DNA of 64,000 nucleotides from Rapana venosa (GCA_028751875.1 CM054153.1:18279746-18343745), one strand, 5' to 3'. Counted from the first letter of the stretch, positions 38,294 to 53,900 are shown. A program made the numbers and translations. The notes: generated by a model from the letters alone, not told the origin.

Positions 38294-41200
38294 CTCTGCA
38301 CACATGATCTAGAATCTTCTGGCCTGGGTGAACTCTGTGTGAACATGCATGTGTGTGTGTGCGCGCGCGTGTGTGTGCTCACCTGGTTATCTCAAACCAG
38401 CCTTTTGTTTGCAAGGTGCGTATGAGTATGCCAATGTTTTGTAATGTGCAGTCCAGTAAACGTTTCAGCAAGCCAAGGTTATGTAAGGTGCACTTGAATG
38501 TGTGAAGATTTTGTTAGTTCATGCAAATTGTTCTTTTTTGTTTAGTAAACAAGTTGAACTGGAGTTTCAGAAGATTGGTTTTCTTTATTCTTTAGAAATT
38601 CATGTGGTGAGTTTGGTTACATAAAGGGGAAAAAACTGAAAAGGTTGGATTTGTTTGTTGTAACAGTCTCACACTTTTCTTATATTATACAACACAACAT
38701 CAGCATTCAGTTACCCAGTCAAACATTAGTTTCAAATCTGTGACATCAAATTTTGTAAGGTTTATTAGGAAAAAATCACAGACATTAGAAAGTTGTTAGA
38801 GGAGTAAAATGGAGAAAAAAAAAGTTAGAAATAATCTTGGAATGAGAAACCAGACTAGAATAACTTACCCAGTTGAATAAACCTGCTTGAAAAATTCTGA
38901 TATGATGAAAAGAAATATTTCTGAACGTTTGTCAATGGAGAGGAGTGCATTAAGACTAAGCAGATTCTTGTGTTCTGTGAGAAAAACAGATGTAGGTCAT
39001 TGAAAACGAGTTTCCTTTACCCAGGTTAGCATCCTTCATAACCTCAATGCATACATTTTAAAACAACAGTATGTATGTGTTGCACTGATGATCCAAGTTG
39101 GATGCAATAGGCTGCAGTTTCTCATAAAAATCGAAAGCTTTGGAATGCAGAAAAATTTTAAAGCTCGTTCTCTCTCTCAAAAAGTGGTTCTCAGTACCTC
39201 CGTAAAGGTCATACATGGTATGATAAAGGTCATACATGGTATGATATACACCAAAGCTTTCAGATGACACTTTTTTTCAGTCACTAGTACTTTTAATTGG
39301 ACACATTATCAGAATGTTATTGCATCTCTCTCTCCCCGAGATCTTGCACACACACACACACATTTGACCTCAAATGCAGAAAAGTCATGAAGGCAAATGA
39401 ATCTTTGAACGGAAAAGTCTGCTCACTGAACAGTTTTCTCTTGGATGTACCTTTACAGAAAAATGTCATACCCCATCACATTTTCCCAGGTCTGAAGAAA
39501 ACTGATCCACTAGGCTTCTATCCATGTCCTCACAAACGCACTATCAACATAAGTCTTTACTGTTGTTGTTAAAGTGACAGTACTAAAATCTTGCTGGGGT
39601 GAAAGTATTATGAAGCGAGTTTCTTTTTTTTGGTCAGAACAGACTTGTTTGCCAGTCCCATGAATCATCATGCAGCGTGATAACAGCAGTAATTATCCCA
39701 GCAGCAGAAAAATCTGACCCGTATGCTAAAACATAGTAGTCGATTCTAGTGTGAGCCACTTGCATGAATTATGGGTATGAACTGTTGTTGAGTAATAACA
39801 TTAGTATCTACTTTTTGCCCCCAATGGTAAAACATTCCATGACAGTGAATATTATACATCAACAGCAGTATCACAGGAAATCTATCACTTGTCAAATGCG
39901 GAAGGAAAAGAACCTAGAAAAATACCCCCCCCCCCCCCCCCCCAAAATATCATGCCACATTTTTGAATTAACATAAAACATGTACCCAAAGACAGCAAAC
40001 AGTACGCTCAATGCTTGTCACATTTATAAATGCTTAGTCTGATGAGTTTGTCAAAAATGTTCTTTCTGCTAATTTTTCTTTCAGCTGATCATTTTTAGCA
40101 TGGCATTCTATTGCTTTTCAGCAGTTTGATAGATTTGATTAGATTAGCATTGGCACACAACCAATAAAAATGGAGGACTTTGGTAAACAGCTCTTCAGTG
40201 CTGTATTCCAACAACTCCTCAGGGAGATAACACTTAAATCAGCAGTAAATCTTCTCTTTTATGTAAAAAAAATTTCCCCAAAAGTCTTGCCATGGGAAGA
40301 GGGGAACTTTGAACAGTTTAAATTGTTCTAGAAATATTTTGTTACCCAGAGTGAAGTTAACAGCTACGAATGATGCATCCTCAGGCTCTAGCAGAATAAG
40401 CAAAGTGATAAACAACACTGGGATTAATGACCTCATCTTATGGCCTTCGTTTAATGATAATTTACAATGGGGAAGCATAAACACCAAGGCTAAAGTAAGA
40501 TGGAATGTGGTTATCTTCATATTGGAATTTAAAAGAACACGTATAAAAATGGCTTACCAAAGGTGACTCAAAGTTTCTAGCCACAGAACAAACAAAAAAA
40601 AACAACCTTGACCTCATCAGTGACAAACTGGTTAAAAACCTGCAAATAATGCTCAATTGATGAGTAGATAAGATGTGAACCTAAAAATATACATTTTTTT
40701 TTCTTTTTAAACTTGAGTAGGGTTTTTTTCTCTAATTACATAACAAAAACATGCAGCACTTAAAAAGATGCTTCATGTTTCTTACTAGTATCTCCCAATA
40801 AAATGCAATGTGGAATAGTCTACAGTTTATCACAGATCAAGATCCATGTAATCACAGACCCAACCAGTAATTCTCACAACAAAAATCACATCGGTCATCA
40901 GTGGCGATGAAATCATTCTAAGACGCTCAATAGATAAAACTTCTATATTATACATTTTACAGGCTTGGAAGAGACTACATCATGTGTTTCAAGCACTGTC
41001 ACAAGGTTCTCTCTATTTTCATAGACAGATTTGCTGCAGTAAATTTTGTCACCAATGTTTACCCTTCTTTTGGGAAGTTTTTTTTTCTTCTATCTTTTAG
41101 CCGGTCAGTCTGGTATCAAGAAAAGCTTTATTGCTATGAACAGAAAATGACAAAACATTTCAGGGGTATTTTTTTCTTGTTACTAAAGATGACAGTATAC

Positions 41201-43244
41201 GCTACACTAAGAAAAAAACTGCCAACTGTACTCTAAGCAAACTACATACTATTTTCTTGCCTCCACCTTCAGAGCTTGGGTTGCCAAGTTCATCAAGGTT
41301 GAAACATCTGATAAAATTATTATTTATATGCAGGCCTACACATCAATGCCAGCTCCAACTTAATGGTTTACAGACTTGTTAGGTTCAAACTAAGAAGGTG
41401 CAGATATTTTTAGGTCTCCCCCTCTAAAAAGAAAACCCCAACTCAAACAATAAAAGAATCCACCCAAACACGGGTCCCTATTTATTTTTCCATTGTGAAT
41501 TTTTTTTTTTATATCAACAGGATCTGATAGCAGTCCTATGTCCTAAATCCACCACAAAAATGATTAACATTAAAAATTGGTCCATCAGCATATTTGCAAG
41601 AATACCTGTATTCCCAGACAATAAGATTCCCTTCCCCTTCCAAAAAGAAAAGAGGGTAACATGTTAGAACATAAATTACAGGAAAGGTTTTGTGCAAAAT
41701 GTCAGGCAATCAAAAAATAAAAAAAGTGCACTAGGTCATCAGTTTCTCATTTATGAAACAGTAACCAAAGACAAAAAGCCAGTCTTAAATATAACAGAAT
41801 ATAGACTGGAACTATCTGGAAGCCACATACTAAAAGCATACCATAATACTGCAAGAGAAAACTTATAAAGCAAGCCATAAATACTGAAAATGCATGAGAC
41901 ACTTCTGAATGCATGAGCAAAATGAGATGAGATTCAATTGTATCTCCATACATTGAAAAAACAAAACCTATCACAAACAACCAACCAAAAACAAAAAGAA
42001 CTGCAATGGACTGAAACAAATGGGGTGTGTGAAAGGAAAGAGGAAAAAAAAGCGAACGGCAATTATTAGCTTGTTCTTGATGCTGTTCTCATTTTCAGGA
42101 TTAACCAAATCTGTGTTGACAGACCTGAACCACTGACAACTCTCTGTCCAACTTAAAAAACAAAAGGCCCAATAGTAATGCAAATCAAATCATCATATAT
42201 ACATATGCTCAAAGAGGAAAAGAAAATTGATTTGAGGCTTAACTATTCAATTTATTGAATTCTTGACTGACATTTCTACTTAATTTCCTGTGAATCTACT
42301 AGTACACTTTCTAAAGCATAAAATCCCTGATTACTTTTAGGTAATGCTTTCTATTTGGGTAATGAGAACATAAATATATGCGAGTTGAACAGAATTTTTT
42401 TGTTGTTGTGTAAAATAACCTTTCTGGCAAGCTGATGGAAAACAATTACTAAAACGCAACACAGCAGTAAGTGTTACACAATTTGGAAACTAGCTTAAGA
42501 AAAGTCTCTTGCCAAATTTTTGTGGGTGTATGTTTTCGAATTATTTTGGTTAAATATTCAGTTTTTTGTGTGAAAAGTTGAGGGAAACTGGTCCAGTTTA
42601 TGTGCCCAAGCATTGTTCAGATGTTGCGGTCATAGGCAATGGGTGATTTTAAGATTGTTTTTAATTTATAATTCGATTAAAGTTTATAAGAAAATCTTTC
42701 CATGCAGTCTGAATGCCATGAGCTAATCTAATACTGCTTTGACGTAAAAATACATTTCCCCCTCCAAATGAGTATTCCTTCCCACCCCCTCCCCCATTAT
42801 TGACTGGAAACTTTAAAATGGATAGAAATAATAATACTGATACTTAAAAAAGTAACATATATATATATTTTCTAAAAAGGTATAAGTAGATGGGAAAAAT
42901 ATTGCATGTAGTGTATTTCTGAACTGGATTTTGAGAATGGGGAAATAAGACTTTTTGGTCAATGAAAAAATGATTGATCACATCAGAACAGAATTGCTCG
43001 CAGGAACAAAATATTCAAGATTGAATATAAAACAAACAGCAACCAGCTCCCCCCTCCCCCAAAACAACAACAAACAACCCCACCCCCCCACTCCAAAAAA
43101 AAAGACAAAAACACCCCCTCTACCCCCCCTCCTCAGACAAAGAAACAAACATATTTATATATATAAAGATATATATATATATATATATCTACACACAAAT
43201 CTTCAAGGTTGTATACAAATTATAAAACAAACCACAAAAATATA

Positions 43245-43300
43245 ATAAACGGAACTTACATTGCGCTATATCTTGCAAAGACAAATCAAATATAGAAACT
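43245..43300 (-). mobile_element. LINE 3'-end fragment (GCGCTATATAAATTCC type)
   Basis: ataataaacggaacttacat then tgcgctatatcttgcaaaga. A diverged copy of the 49380-49470 LINE terminus. Confidence 0.55.
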
Positions 43301-45949
43301 TATATGACAGATAAAGGAAGGCATTTTTTTTTTTTTTTTTGCGGTTTTTTGTTTTTAAACTACAATCAAAAGTTCACACCCCATGTAGCCTAGCCTCTAC
43401 CATATTTCATTTCATGATGTTTATAACCCGGCCAACCACAAAGGCCATATCAGGGCTATCACCTTATGGCAATTTGAGCCTCACCTCAAGTTAAAAATCA
43501 AGTCTTGAATATCCAACACCATCAATCTGAAAAAACACGATCAAATAAAGTACCTTCACTTTAAAGGCCTATAAAAGCCATGTCATGCTGAGGATGCCAC
43601 CCACCATTCCACTTTATCATCCCCATGGTACAAACAAACGATTATAATGAACACTTCAATGTAATCCAAACAAACGCTTGACGAATTGCATTACCCAATG
43701 CAGACATAATGCTAGAAAATATTGCAAAGATGTTAAAATCACATCCACTTTATTTGTAGAAGACTTGCCAGCTAAGGCTGTTGGCATGGATGACACTAGC
43801 ATACCCAGCATGCACCCTACACTTGGAGAAGGATGGGCTCAGTCTGATGAAACTTGCCCCAGGCGCACATACTTGAAAAATTCAGTGCAGCGCTTCAACA
43901 ACTCTGTAAGGAGTGAAGGGAACAGCAAAATCAGGTCAGTCCTGTAGGTCCTTTTACAATCTGTGAGGTTTGCTTTTAATCCATAGACCTTGCCGAATTT
44001 TTCACCTACAATCTTGGTAACTTCATGAGTGATGGGATTAGAAGCTTTTTGTATTATCTAACCGGCTCTTTGTTATCTGGTAACAAACGTAGGAACAAAA
44101 TCACCATGTGAAAGGATAGTTAGTCCAAGTCTAGCTAAAATATTTTCCATCATTACAACCATGCCTATGTGTGTGTGTGGAGATTACTAAATGCTCTACC
44201 ATTCATGCATTTAGTCAAAACAACAGTGAGATAAGCAGAAACAAAGTTGGCTACAGTGATGTTTTGGCAAAAGAACAACAAACTAAAACGTTAACCAAGA
44301 AAAAGTAAAACAAGGCGAGTGAAAAAAAAGAGTGGCAGTTGCAATGGGACAGTATCCACAGGGAGGCACTGAGAGAGACTGAAGTAGACGCAGAATTAAG
44401 CTCATCATTATTGCTTTCAACTGTTTTGCATTCACAGAAACTGACAAAAATACACCCAGGCCGGACTCTTTTAAGTGGAGCGAACAGCAGCCTAGTACTG
44501 CTGTCTCAACTGAATTTATAAATCACAATATCTAATCAATAAGAGTCAAGTGCACCCACTATTGCTGGACTGAATATAATAACAGATATGAATCATAATA
44601 TCTAATCGATCTATTTCATAGCCATGGCTTACATGATTATTTTTATCAGTCGGTCAAAAACTAACCAGGTTCCACACAATAGATCATAAACCCTAAATAC
44701 CGTTAATTCAAAACAGAATGAAGACCAAATACAACCATAAAAAGAATATTCCAAAATACACAGACTGAAATACCATCGGTGCAGATAACAGGCCACCCGG
44801 AGAGAGAAGGGGTCAGCCAGGTGCAACTTGCCCATAACACCCTCCCTACCAAAACTCAGTGCTGTGCTCAAACAACTCCTCAAGAGAAAAGTAACCAACA
44901 TTGATCCATCCATCCCATGTGTACATTAAAAATAGATTAAAATATTTGTTAAAAAATTAAAAGACAGGCAACTCTTGAGTGCATATTTGAGGAGAAGACA
45001 AAAAGCTCGATTCTATTTACATGCGACAAAAAACTTATTTGGGGTTATTATCTTTTAACCACGTGGAATGCAGTTTGTTTAGACCCATAAGTGGCTCCAA
45101 GTGTATTTCATTATGCATTCTACATTTTTAAAAATATTGTAATCTGCAGAATATTTCGCTTGCAAGGAGTGCTACTCTACTGCTTCTTGCTGAGTGACTC
45201 AGGTTTGTTTCAGGCTATCCTATAGGCTGGTTGCTGTACAAGCAACACCACCAATACTGTTGGGAAAAAATAATGAAATAAAAAAATAAAGTAAAAAGAG
45301 AAACGATTCATTTCCAAGCCTTGTTTGGATTTAAGTTGCTTAATAACAGAACATGAATAGACCACTGATTTACCCATCCTGTTGCAATCGCCGTTGCACC
45401 AAACATTTAGCTGTTCCATCAGCCGAACATTTCCAGTCCACAGATTCTTTCATAACTAGGATGAAAGTTTACTTTTGCAAAGCCTAACAGCAAATGATTT
45501 GCTTTTATTCCTTTTCTTATCTTTTTTTTTTTTACCAAAATATTTTAGGGGGAGAGGTTGAACATGCCAATCAGAAAAGTGGTGGCCAATGTTAGCAGTG
45601 ATTGTAAAATGTTATATATATGCTGAACTGAATGTTGAAACCAGCAATGCATAATCATATACTGCTGCTAAACACATTAAAAAAAACACAACCCGTGGCA
45701 GTGACAACAAAATAAGGGGCTCTCAATATATTCAATTTCAAAATGCAAAAGTTGCCAGCTCTATAAATGGTATCACAACTCTGAACCGAGATCAGCAGAC
45801 ATGAACAGCGCTTGTTACCGATTTTATTTTCTATTTTAATTTGAGGATAATGGAATAAGCACTCCTGAAAATAGGCTTCAGGAAAAATCCCAACACAAAA
45901 AAAATCTCTTCAGAGTCCACAGTCATTCTATGATAAGGGGGTAGGTGGT

Positions 45950-46060
45950 TAGTATGACTTTTAAAATACAGCAAATGCATGACAAATATGCATGACAATA
46001 TTAATAATATTTAGTATGACTTTTAAAATACAGCAAATGCATGACAAATATGGCAATGTT
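45950..46060. repeat. About 61-bp duplication
   Basis: tagtatgacttttaaaatac plus agcaaatgcatgacaaatat occurs twice in a row. Confidence 0.9.
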
Positions 46061-47930
46061 CTATTGCTTAGTATGGTACATTATGGGACTAGATATTATA
46101 CCTCTCAGACCAACATGTTTCAGGGTACAAGAAAATCGAACAACAGACCTGTGACACGCCCAAACAATGATGACAACTTGCTCACATGTCCAGCATGTGC
46201 GCTAAACTCTCCCTCTCCCTCCCTCCCTCCCTCCTCCTCTTTTTAAAAAATGGGCCAGTGGGTGGGAATGTGTGTGTATACATGTGCGTGTGTAACATTT
46301 TATGTATAATTTTACAAAGCTTTTCTGGGTTAGCGCTAATCTGAGTGAATTCAAAGGGTAAGATCTACAATACATACACAGATATAATTACGCGAGGTGT
46401 TCATGATACTAAACTTTTAACACGAACTTATTTAGCAAAAACTCCCCCATTTTTATTTTATCCATATTTTCAGCACACTATGATACAGAATGTATATATA
46501 CACATATATATACAGTGGCAATTTGATAACCAAGAAAGGAATGATCACCTCTTTCTGAAGACGGAAAGAAGCTACCTGTACAACACCTCAATCTTCTGAT
46601 ATGTATGTAGACATACGCACAGCAGTGCCTGCAAGTACTACTCTACCCTCTAGTCACACTTTTTTAAGCCTACATAAGATGAATTCTTCACCAACAAACA
46701 GCACTTAAAACACTAAGTGTAAAAAAAACAAAACAACAAAACCAACCCCCCAAAAAAAGTCCCATCTCCACCCTCAACAAAAAAAGTCGCCCACCCCAAT
46801 CAAAAAAAAAAAGATAAGACATCAAAATTCTTGACTCTGTCTCTCTCACACACACACACACTAAGCTCATACGAGAGCATCCACAGCAGTGTGTGTGTGA
46901 ATTAATATCAACAACAAGATCCAAAACCAAAATCTGATCAAAGTTTTCACATCATGCGGATAGGCCTATGTTCATTCACTTTGACGCAATGCTGTGATTT
47001 CAAACCAGTCTTCTTTCTATACCTCAATACTTTGTGCCACATAACTAAACTGGTGACTTCACTTTGCAAGACTTACCCCCCATACTCAACACACGCTCCG
47101 AAGAGCGCTCATTTCACTAACATGTTACACGGTAATGAGTGTATATGAGAGCAGTTATCAAACAAACGAATCTTTGCATAACTTGCAATCATGCATAATA
47201 ATTCAATGTGAACAGTTACCTCTACTTCCTGTATATATACATATACTACAGAGTCAGTTGCATATGATGTGTGATCACACTACCTCAAAACAATTAATGC
47301 GAATTGACTGCCAACACTAGCAGTCGAGAAGTAGGTTTATTATGAAAGAAGATGACTTTTTGTGTCAATACTGTTCATTATTATCATCACAACACAAAAC
47401 TGATAGTGATCATCAGGAAGCAGTTATCAAAACTGCTCTCCCTTACCAAAAGTCCCAAACGTGACAAATTGATCCATAATACAGTCCAGATTAGGATCAG
47501 TAAATGAGGGTGAAGTAGAGAAAATTGTTTCAAAAACTACCAGACAAAAACTATGAACAACCCTCAAAAACAGGTTCCACATTGCCTCCCTTTGCAACTA
47601 TGTTATCCAAAAAAAAAACCACCTTAAAAAATAGACACCATAAATAAACAAAAGAACCCACACTAATCAAATCAAGTGAAGAACCAAACTGGAATGATCC
47701 ATGAAGAAAAAGGCACACAGGTATGGAGAAAGACTGGTCTCGGAACAGAATGTGGCGAATGACATGACGGGATCTCCCCTTAAGCTGTCCTGTAGCCTAG
47801 CCATAAGTGAAAAGAAGTGGGAGCGGTCTGAAACCCCCCACTGCTGCCACTGAGGTGAGGAATATGGTGAGTAGCTCTGTCTCCAGCTGCCGTTGCATCA
47901 ACTTGGGCATCATCAGCATCACGCTGAGGG

Positions 47931-47990
47931 CTAGGACCTCTTCTTCTTAGGAGCTGGAGATAGCTCTGGTCGTAACTCTCGATACTGCAC
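47931..47990 (-). CDS. MCTP: MCTP last exon
   Basis: [19 protein letters not shown] then TAG. Acceptor tttttttccag. The human counterpart is VQYQELKPDPSHSPYKRKK. Confidence 0.94.
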   Translation of the reverse strand: MQYRELRPELSPAPKKKRS

Positions 47991-50900
47991 CTGGAAAAAA
48001 AGAAGATGTAAGTGTATATATTGTTAACTCTTGATTTCTTCATCAAATAAAAAGACTTTGCTCAATGTCCTTAAAATGGTTGATACTATTCCAAATAACA
48101 TATGTGAAGCATTGGTTAAAGAATTTGAAACATGTAAACAGACACATCTGTGGTATTGTGTTCAAATATTTAGTTACATGGTGCGTGCATGTTATGTTAT
48201 GATTTTTTTCCTTGACATCATATTATAAAATTCTTTATATCCCTAAAGGGATGACAGGAAAATTTGTTATCATGCCTTGGGAGAGGGGGGTTATACCTCT
48301 TAGTAGGCCTGTAAAGTCATTAGATAGCCCAGGTAGTGCTTTGAGCATCAAATGTGACCTGATGGAAACTGTAGGTGTGAATTCGACACTTCACTATTGT
48401 GTCCACTTTACAGGGTTTTATCCTCCTGTTTTTAACACTAGTACCGACTCTAAACCCCAGCCAGTCTTTCACAAGAGACTAGAAACACAAGCAAAACATA
48501 TCCTGCACGCAGGTAAAAATACCTCCATCTTTCATCAAAGAATATACCAGCCATGGCTGATGGCTGAATGACAGTTAACAGACAACCTATGACCTGGAGA
48601 GGGATGAGCTCCATCACAGGTCTGTCTGGCCTGATACACACTGCCTACACAGTAAATCGGCGCAATGTCCCAACGGCTTGTCAAGGTGTCAAGAAAAATA
48701 CACGATCATTCTTATCTCTGTAACTGTCTTCACCTGTACACTCCGTCCCGCTCCCTTCGTTCATCTGTAGATGCCTTGTGCTTTCAGACACCCAGATTTA
48801 AACAAACCACTGTTGGCCGTCGCTCTTTCTCTGTTCCGGTCCCTCCACATGGAACGACCTCCCTCTTCCACTTCGCCAAAAGCCTTCATTTGATTCTTTC
48901 AAATCTAGCCTCAAAACGCACTTATACTCTACTCGAGATCTTCCCCTGTTATCTGTTCCTACTTCTCAATAGCTGCCTTCACCTCCACCACCCCCACCTA
49001 AGTGTAGTAAAGTAGGTATGTTCTTTCGAGCCAGAAGGCCCATAGAGCCGGAGCTTATCCCGGTTTCTGTAGCGTTAAGCGAACTGATGGTTTTTCACCA
49101 CCCCTGTGACAGGACGCTAGTCTGTCGCCAGATACTTCCCCAGCAGAGCTGGTACCCACTTGTACACCTGGTTGGAGTGAGGAAAATAGGAGTAAAGTGT
49201 CTTTCCCAAGGACACAACACCGAGCCGAGCGGGGATCGAACCCGCGACCTCTGGATCACGAATCGACCGCCTAAACCACTCGACCACGGTGCCTCCCCAC
49301 CTAAGTGTGTTGTGTATATAAATTTGATATTTGTTTATCTTGATATTTATGGCTGGTTGCATGCGTGTGAATGATTTGAATGCAAGCGCTTTGATTTGTT
49401 TACTTTGCAAGATTCAGCGCTATATAAATTCCATACATTATTATTATTATTATTATCATTCACAAACACTTTTGCTCATTCCATGCAGACCTCTCAGATG
49501 AATGAAAAGTAGAAATGAAATCGTCTGTCAGTCATATGACATAACAGACCAGACCTGTTTTGAATCCTTTATCATCATCATCATCATCATCATCATCATT
49601 ATCACCAGTGATAAAAGCACCTCAAGAGATGACTCACCAGTTCACTGTCAGATGGCACTCTCGACAGAAAGTCCAACAGTTCGTTGTTGCTGATAGCATT
49701 TGGCTTTCGTAACTTCTTGGTGAATTTGTTGATACCTGCACACAAATTGACCAGGAATGATTCAGTAACTCTTTCTCTCCCTACTTTTCTGATCAGAAGT
49801 GTTCCTCACACCTCCATGTACAACACCATAGTGATGTTATGTGTTAACAATAATAAGCCAAAGGCAGCTATGCTGAATTATTTCTCTGTCAAAAGCAACC
49901 AGCCAGAACAGTTTTCTATGGCCTTTATGTGTTTGTTCAGCATATTTTGTGACCTGTTATTCACTGCTCTTCATTAAAATAAATTCTAATCATGGATACT
50001 TTATCTGTATCTCCACAAACAAAAATATGGAAGAGTATCTTTACACTCACACATCAACTTACTATTAGTGTGCTAGCCTGCTTTTAAAGATTGATAAGCT
50101 AACTTGCAGGAACTGATTTGGTGATTTAGAAATCTTTACAAAATGAGCTGGTTGTGGTAAATAGTAGGGAAGATAACTCACTGAGCAATGTCAATGTGAG
50201 TACAAAACAATCACATTACATGCTACCAGAATTTTCACCATATGATTTTTGATTAAATACAATAATTTTTGGACAGTATACTTGTAAGCCTACTATAGAA
50301 ACACACTTTTCAGGTATCTAAAAACTCAGTACACTGTCAATAATACCACTAAGCATCAGTACACATGTAACAAACAGCTTTCATTTCATATTTGATTTGT
50401 TATGACACTATATAATAACAACTTTGATTTAAAAAAATGGCCACAAAATCTTTTCATTTGAAATGGAAAGAGTGTAGCATTTTGTAATAGAATAACAACA
50501 GTCACCAACTTGAGCTAGTACTCATACCACTACTGACCTCAGGTTTTGGAAACTTCAGTTCTTAAGTAAAATTGTTCAAAATTAAACCACCAGATTATGT
50601 GAATTGGTACAAAAATAAAAAGCATAGGCCAACAATTAGATGTCCTTATGACATGATATACACATTTAAATTTGCAACAACAACAACAAAAGTATCTATA
50701 ATGCTTCGTAAATCAATTCCTAAAATCAACTCTCCAATTAGTTATTGACATTACTCACATGCATACATGATTTTTTTCAGACTCCACATAATTTGCATGT
50801 GCAGCAATCTTTCATAAACACACTGTGTGAAAAAAAAAGAACAGGAGAACAAAATAGAAATGTTTTGTCAGTTGCACACTAACTGAATAAAAACTCCAAC

Positions 50901-53900
50901 CAAAACCAAAAAGGATGACAGGAAAGAGAAAGGCTAGAAATATCAGCAAGAGGAAACAAGACTTTTATTTATAATGCAACATGTAGGTAGTGCCAAAGAG
51001 GAAAATGTACAAAGAGCCACATAGACGAGACAGAGGCAGAGAAGACAGGAGGAACAGAAGGGACTGAGAAGGGGTACAATGAAGAGAGAAGGGACGAATT
51101 AATAAGAAACGAAATTGTTTACAACCTTTTTCGGTGTTATTTCTTCTGCTGTAAATTAACTCGAATAGTCAGACTGATAATTTACGAGCTTGGAACAAGT
51201 TTCCGACACAACTTTACCACGTTTGTCATTTATGCTTTATACTATTCTTACAAAGATTTTATTTCTTTTGGAAAGTATTTAAACACATTCATGTGTCATG
51301 AGCGCTTTGATTTGTCTGTGCAAGATACAGCGCTATATAAATTCCATTTATTATCATTATTATTATCATAATTGTTATGTGCATTGTCACATTTTTGGGG
51401 GGGGTTTGATTATTCAGTTAGATTTTGATAATTTTTGAGAGAGTTAAAACTTCTTTTAGTGAAACAAATACACCATGCTTGTAGAAATTAACCAAATCAT
51501 TGTTTTATTTATTTTATTTTATACTTTGATCATTTGTACCTCATCAAGAAACCCCCCCCCCAAAAAAAAAAACCAAAAAAAAACCCACACACAAAAAACC
51601 CAAAAAAGTGGGGGCTGGGAAGTTAACAAAACTCAATGGGGAACATTTTATTTATTCAAAAAAATCTGTAACACCCCCCCCCCCCCACCCTCCCCCTGAT
51701 TCTGCAATGGTGATACTGTATCTTACTTTGAAACACTTCATTAAAAAAAAAATCTATGCTGCAGTTTAGCATATCTAATTTTTGCGTTAAAAAAATTATG
51801 ATTGCTATTGTACTTTCAAGAAATGCTCTCCCTTGCCCGTTGACTGAACTGGCAATGAAATGTCTTAACTGGCATGGGATGTGAGCACACAGGATGATCA
51901 GTTGAGGTGTGGACACCAATAAAAAAACCAAAACAAACCCAAACCTTTCTTGACAAATTTCTTAGTACCTGCAAATTAGTAGATCATTATTGCATCAATA
52001 TAATTGTTAATCTAATATTATTGTTGGTAATTCTTATTCATCTTGTTTGAGTAGCTTAGTGCTTCAATTACTTTATAAAGTCAGTTTATTAGAAAATACA
52101 ACAATATCGGCATTGAATTAACAAAAACAACAAAAGTGCTAATCCTGCCAAGTATTTTTCTTTTATGGTTGGTAGCTGGTGGTGTATGGTGGGTTCTGAT
52201 AGATTTTTTTGCTTGTTGCAGGGCTTGTGTGGATGCACACAATGATAGACCATTCGATAATAACATCTCAATGATTTATTTTCTAACATCAAAGGATGGC
52301 TGCAAAACAAACAATCATCCAAGGGAAATCATCCCCATATATCCATATAGTTCACAACAGAGGTTGTTTCCCTTGAATCATGTGGGGGATGGTGAAAAGG
52401 TATAAAACAAACGTTGACATTTTCAATACACTACAGCGCTGGTGGTAATGTTTTTGTTTTAAAATAACGTTAAGAGAAAAACTGTCACAAGAGAAAAAAA
52501 TCAAATAAACTGTTGAGATGACATTCTTGTTACGGTTAAACTACATTAATGTTCATCATTTACTCAAATGTACTCACAATTCTAATCATCACCACCCTTT
52601 ATGTGCACCTACCTCAAAGTAGAAGGCTATTTAGATTAGCAACTAAAGGGCTTGCTCTTTTTGGGAATAAAAATAATGGGCTCTTCTGATCAGGAACACA
52701 AAATGACATATGCGTTGTATGAAAATGTGCTTCCTAATAATTATACGCCTGTACAGCTAACCCCTCAAGCCATTGATGCATTGCAATCAATCACTCCAGC
52801 ATTTACACGCCCCTCCCCCACCTAACTAGGTCTACATTTTTATTCTTAATTCAAAATCTAACCATTTTCTCAAGTCACTTCTCTAAATCCTCTCCCAGGC
52901 ATTAAAAAACACACCCAAACAACAACAATAATGATTATAATAATACTAGTAATAATAATGATAATAATAATAATAATAATGATAATAATAATGATAAGAA
53001 GAAGAAGTTAATGATAATAATAATAATATATATAAAAAGAAAACATGAACTACGATAAAATGTCGTCAGAAACGGCACAGAAGGCATACTGCTACTGCTG
53101 CAGAAACCGGGCGAAACACTAGCACCCACCCCAGGCCAGCAGCAGCCACCTCAGTGGGATGTAGTAGAGGACAAACACGCCCACCGACAACGCCACCACC
53201 GCCAGCGTCGACAACCACGGCACCGTCCAGTTGAATGTGCTGTAACACAGAGGAACAGATGATGATGATTAATAATAATAATAATAATAATATAATGTAT
53301 GGAATTTATATAGCACTGAATCTTGTAAAGCGACAAATCAAAGCGCTCAAAAAGTGCTTTTCACTTTTTATTTTATTATTTATTTTATTTTATTCTTTTA
53401 TATCGAGGATAATGGAATAAGCACTTATGTGCTTTTTTTTTTTACATCCAGTCCCCGTGTGTATGCGGTTTTGTACATTCTGTCATCTGTTCCCACCGGC
53501 ACACAATGGCCTACTCTTACAAAAAGCGGGACAGGATTTAACGTGTGCGCTAGATGTTCTGCGTGCGTTCGCACACGAGCCTTCAGTTTATAGTCTCATC
53601 CGAAAGACTTTGGGGAGAGTGGAGTCTGCACTGATGTTAACTCCAGGGGAAAATATCCCCCTTGAACGAGAATCGAACCCAGGTCGTCAGATTGTGAGCG
53701 CAATGTTCTGACCACTAGGCTATCCCGTCCACGTGACTTGACTTGACTCATTGAACTTTAGGGCAGGGAAGAAAAAGCCATGTTAAATAAGCTCTAAGAA
53801 AGTTGAATGGTTTCAATGTGGTTTGAAAGTAAGGTGTGCTTAGCACAACTGAATGCTGCTATTTAGTAGACAAAACAATGTAGTAGCTAACAATATCGAC

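Larger units (their letters stand above)
38294..47930. other. Region between convergent RPL36 and MCTP
   Basis: No coding exon was recognised in 9.6 kb. Part may be MCTP 3' UTR on the minus strand; a candidate minus-strand AATAAA is near 47335. Short features: duplicated ggtcatacatggtatgata at 39205-39243, a C(n)A(n) run at 39926-39947, an (AT)n stretch at 43158-43190, a LINE-tail fragment at about 43245-43300, dispersed repeat pieces at 43420-43620 and 43780-43870, a 61-bp duplication at 45950-46060 and a SINE tail at 45822-45866. Confidence 0.6.
49736..53129 (-). other. MCTP intron
   Basis: No coding signal. AT-rich, with a LINE tail at 51298-51372 (plus), C(n)A(n) tract at 51545-51600, poly-C at 51675-51687 and (AAT/GAT)n at 52930-53035. 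Confidence 0.65.

Noticed and set aside
43678..43947. 89-codon frame in the RPL36-MCTP gap
   Set aside because: Contains the gcatgcaccct phrase of a dispersed repeat and has no recognisable domain.
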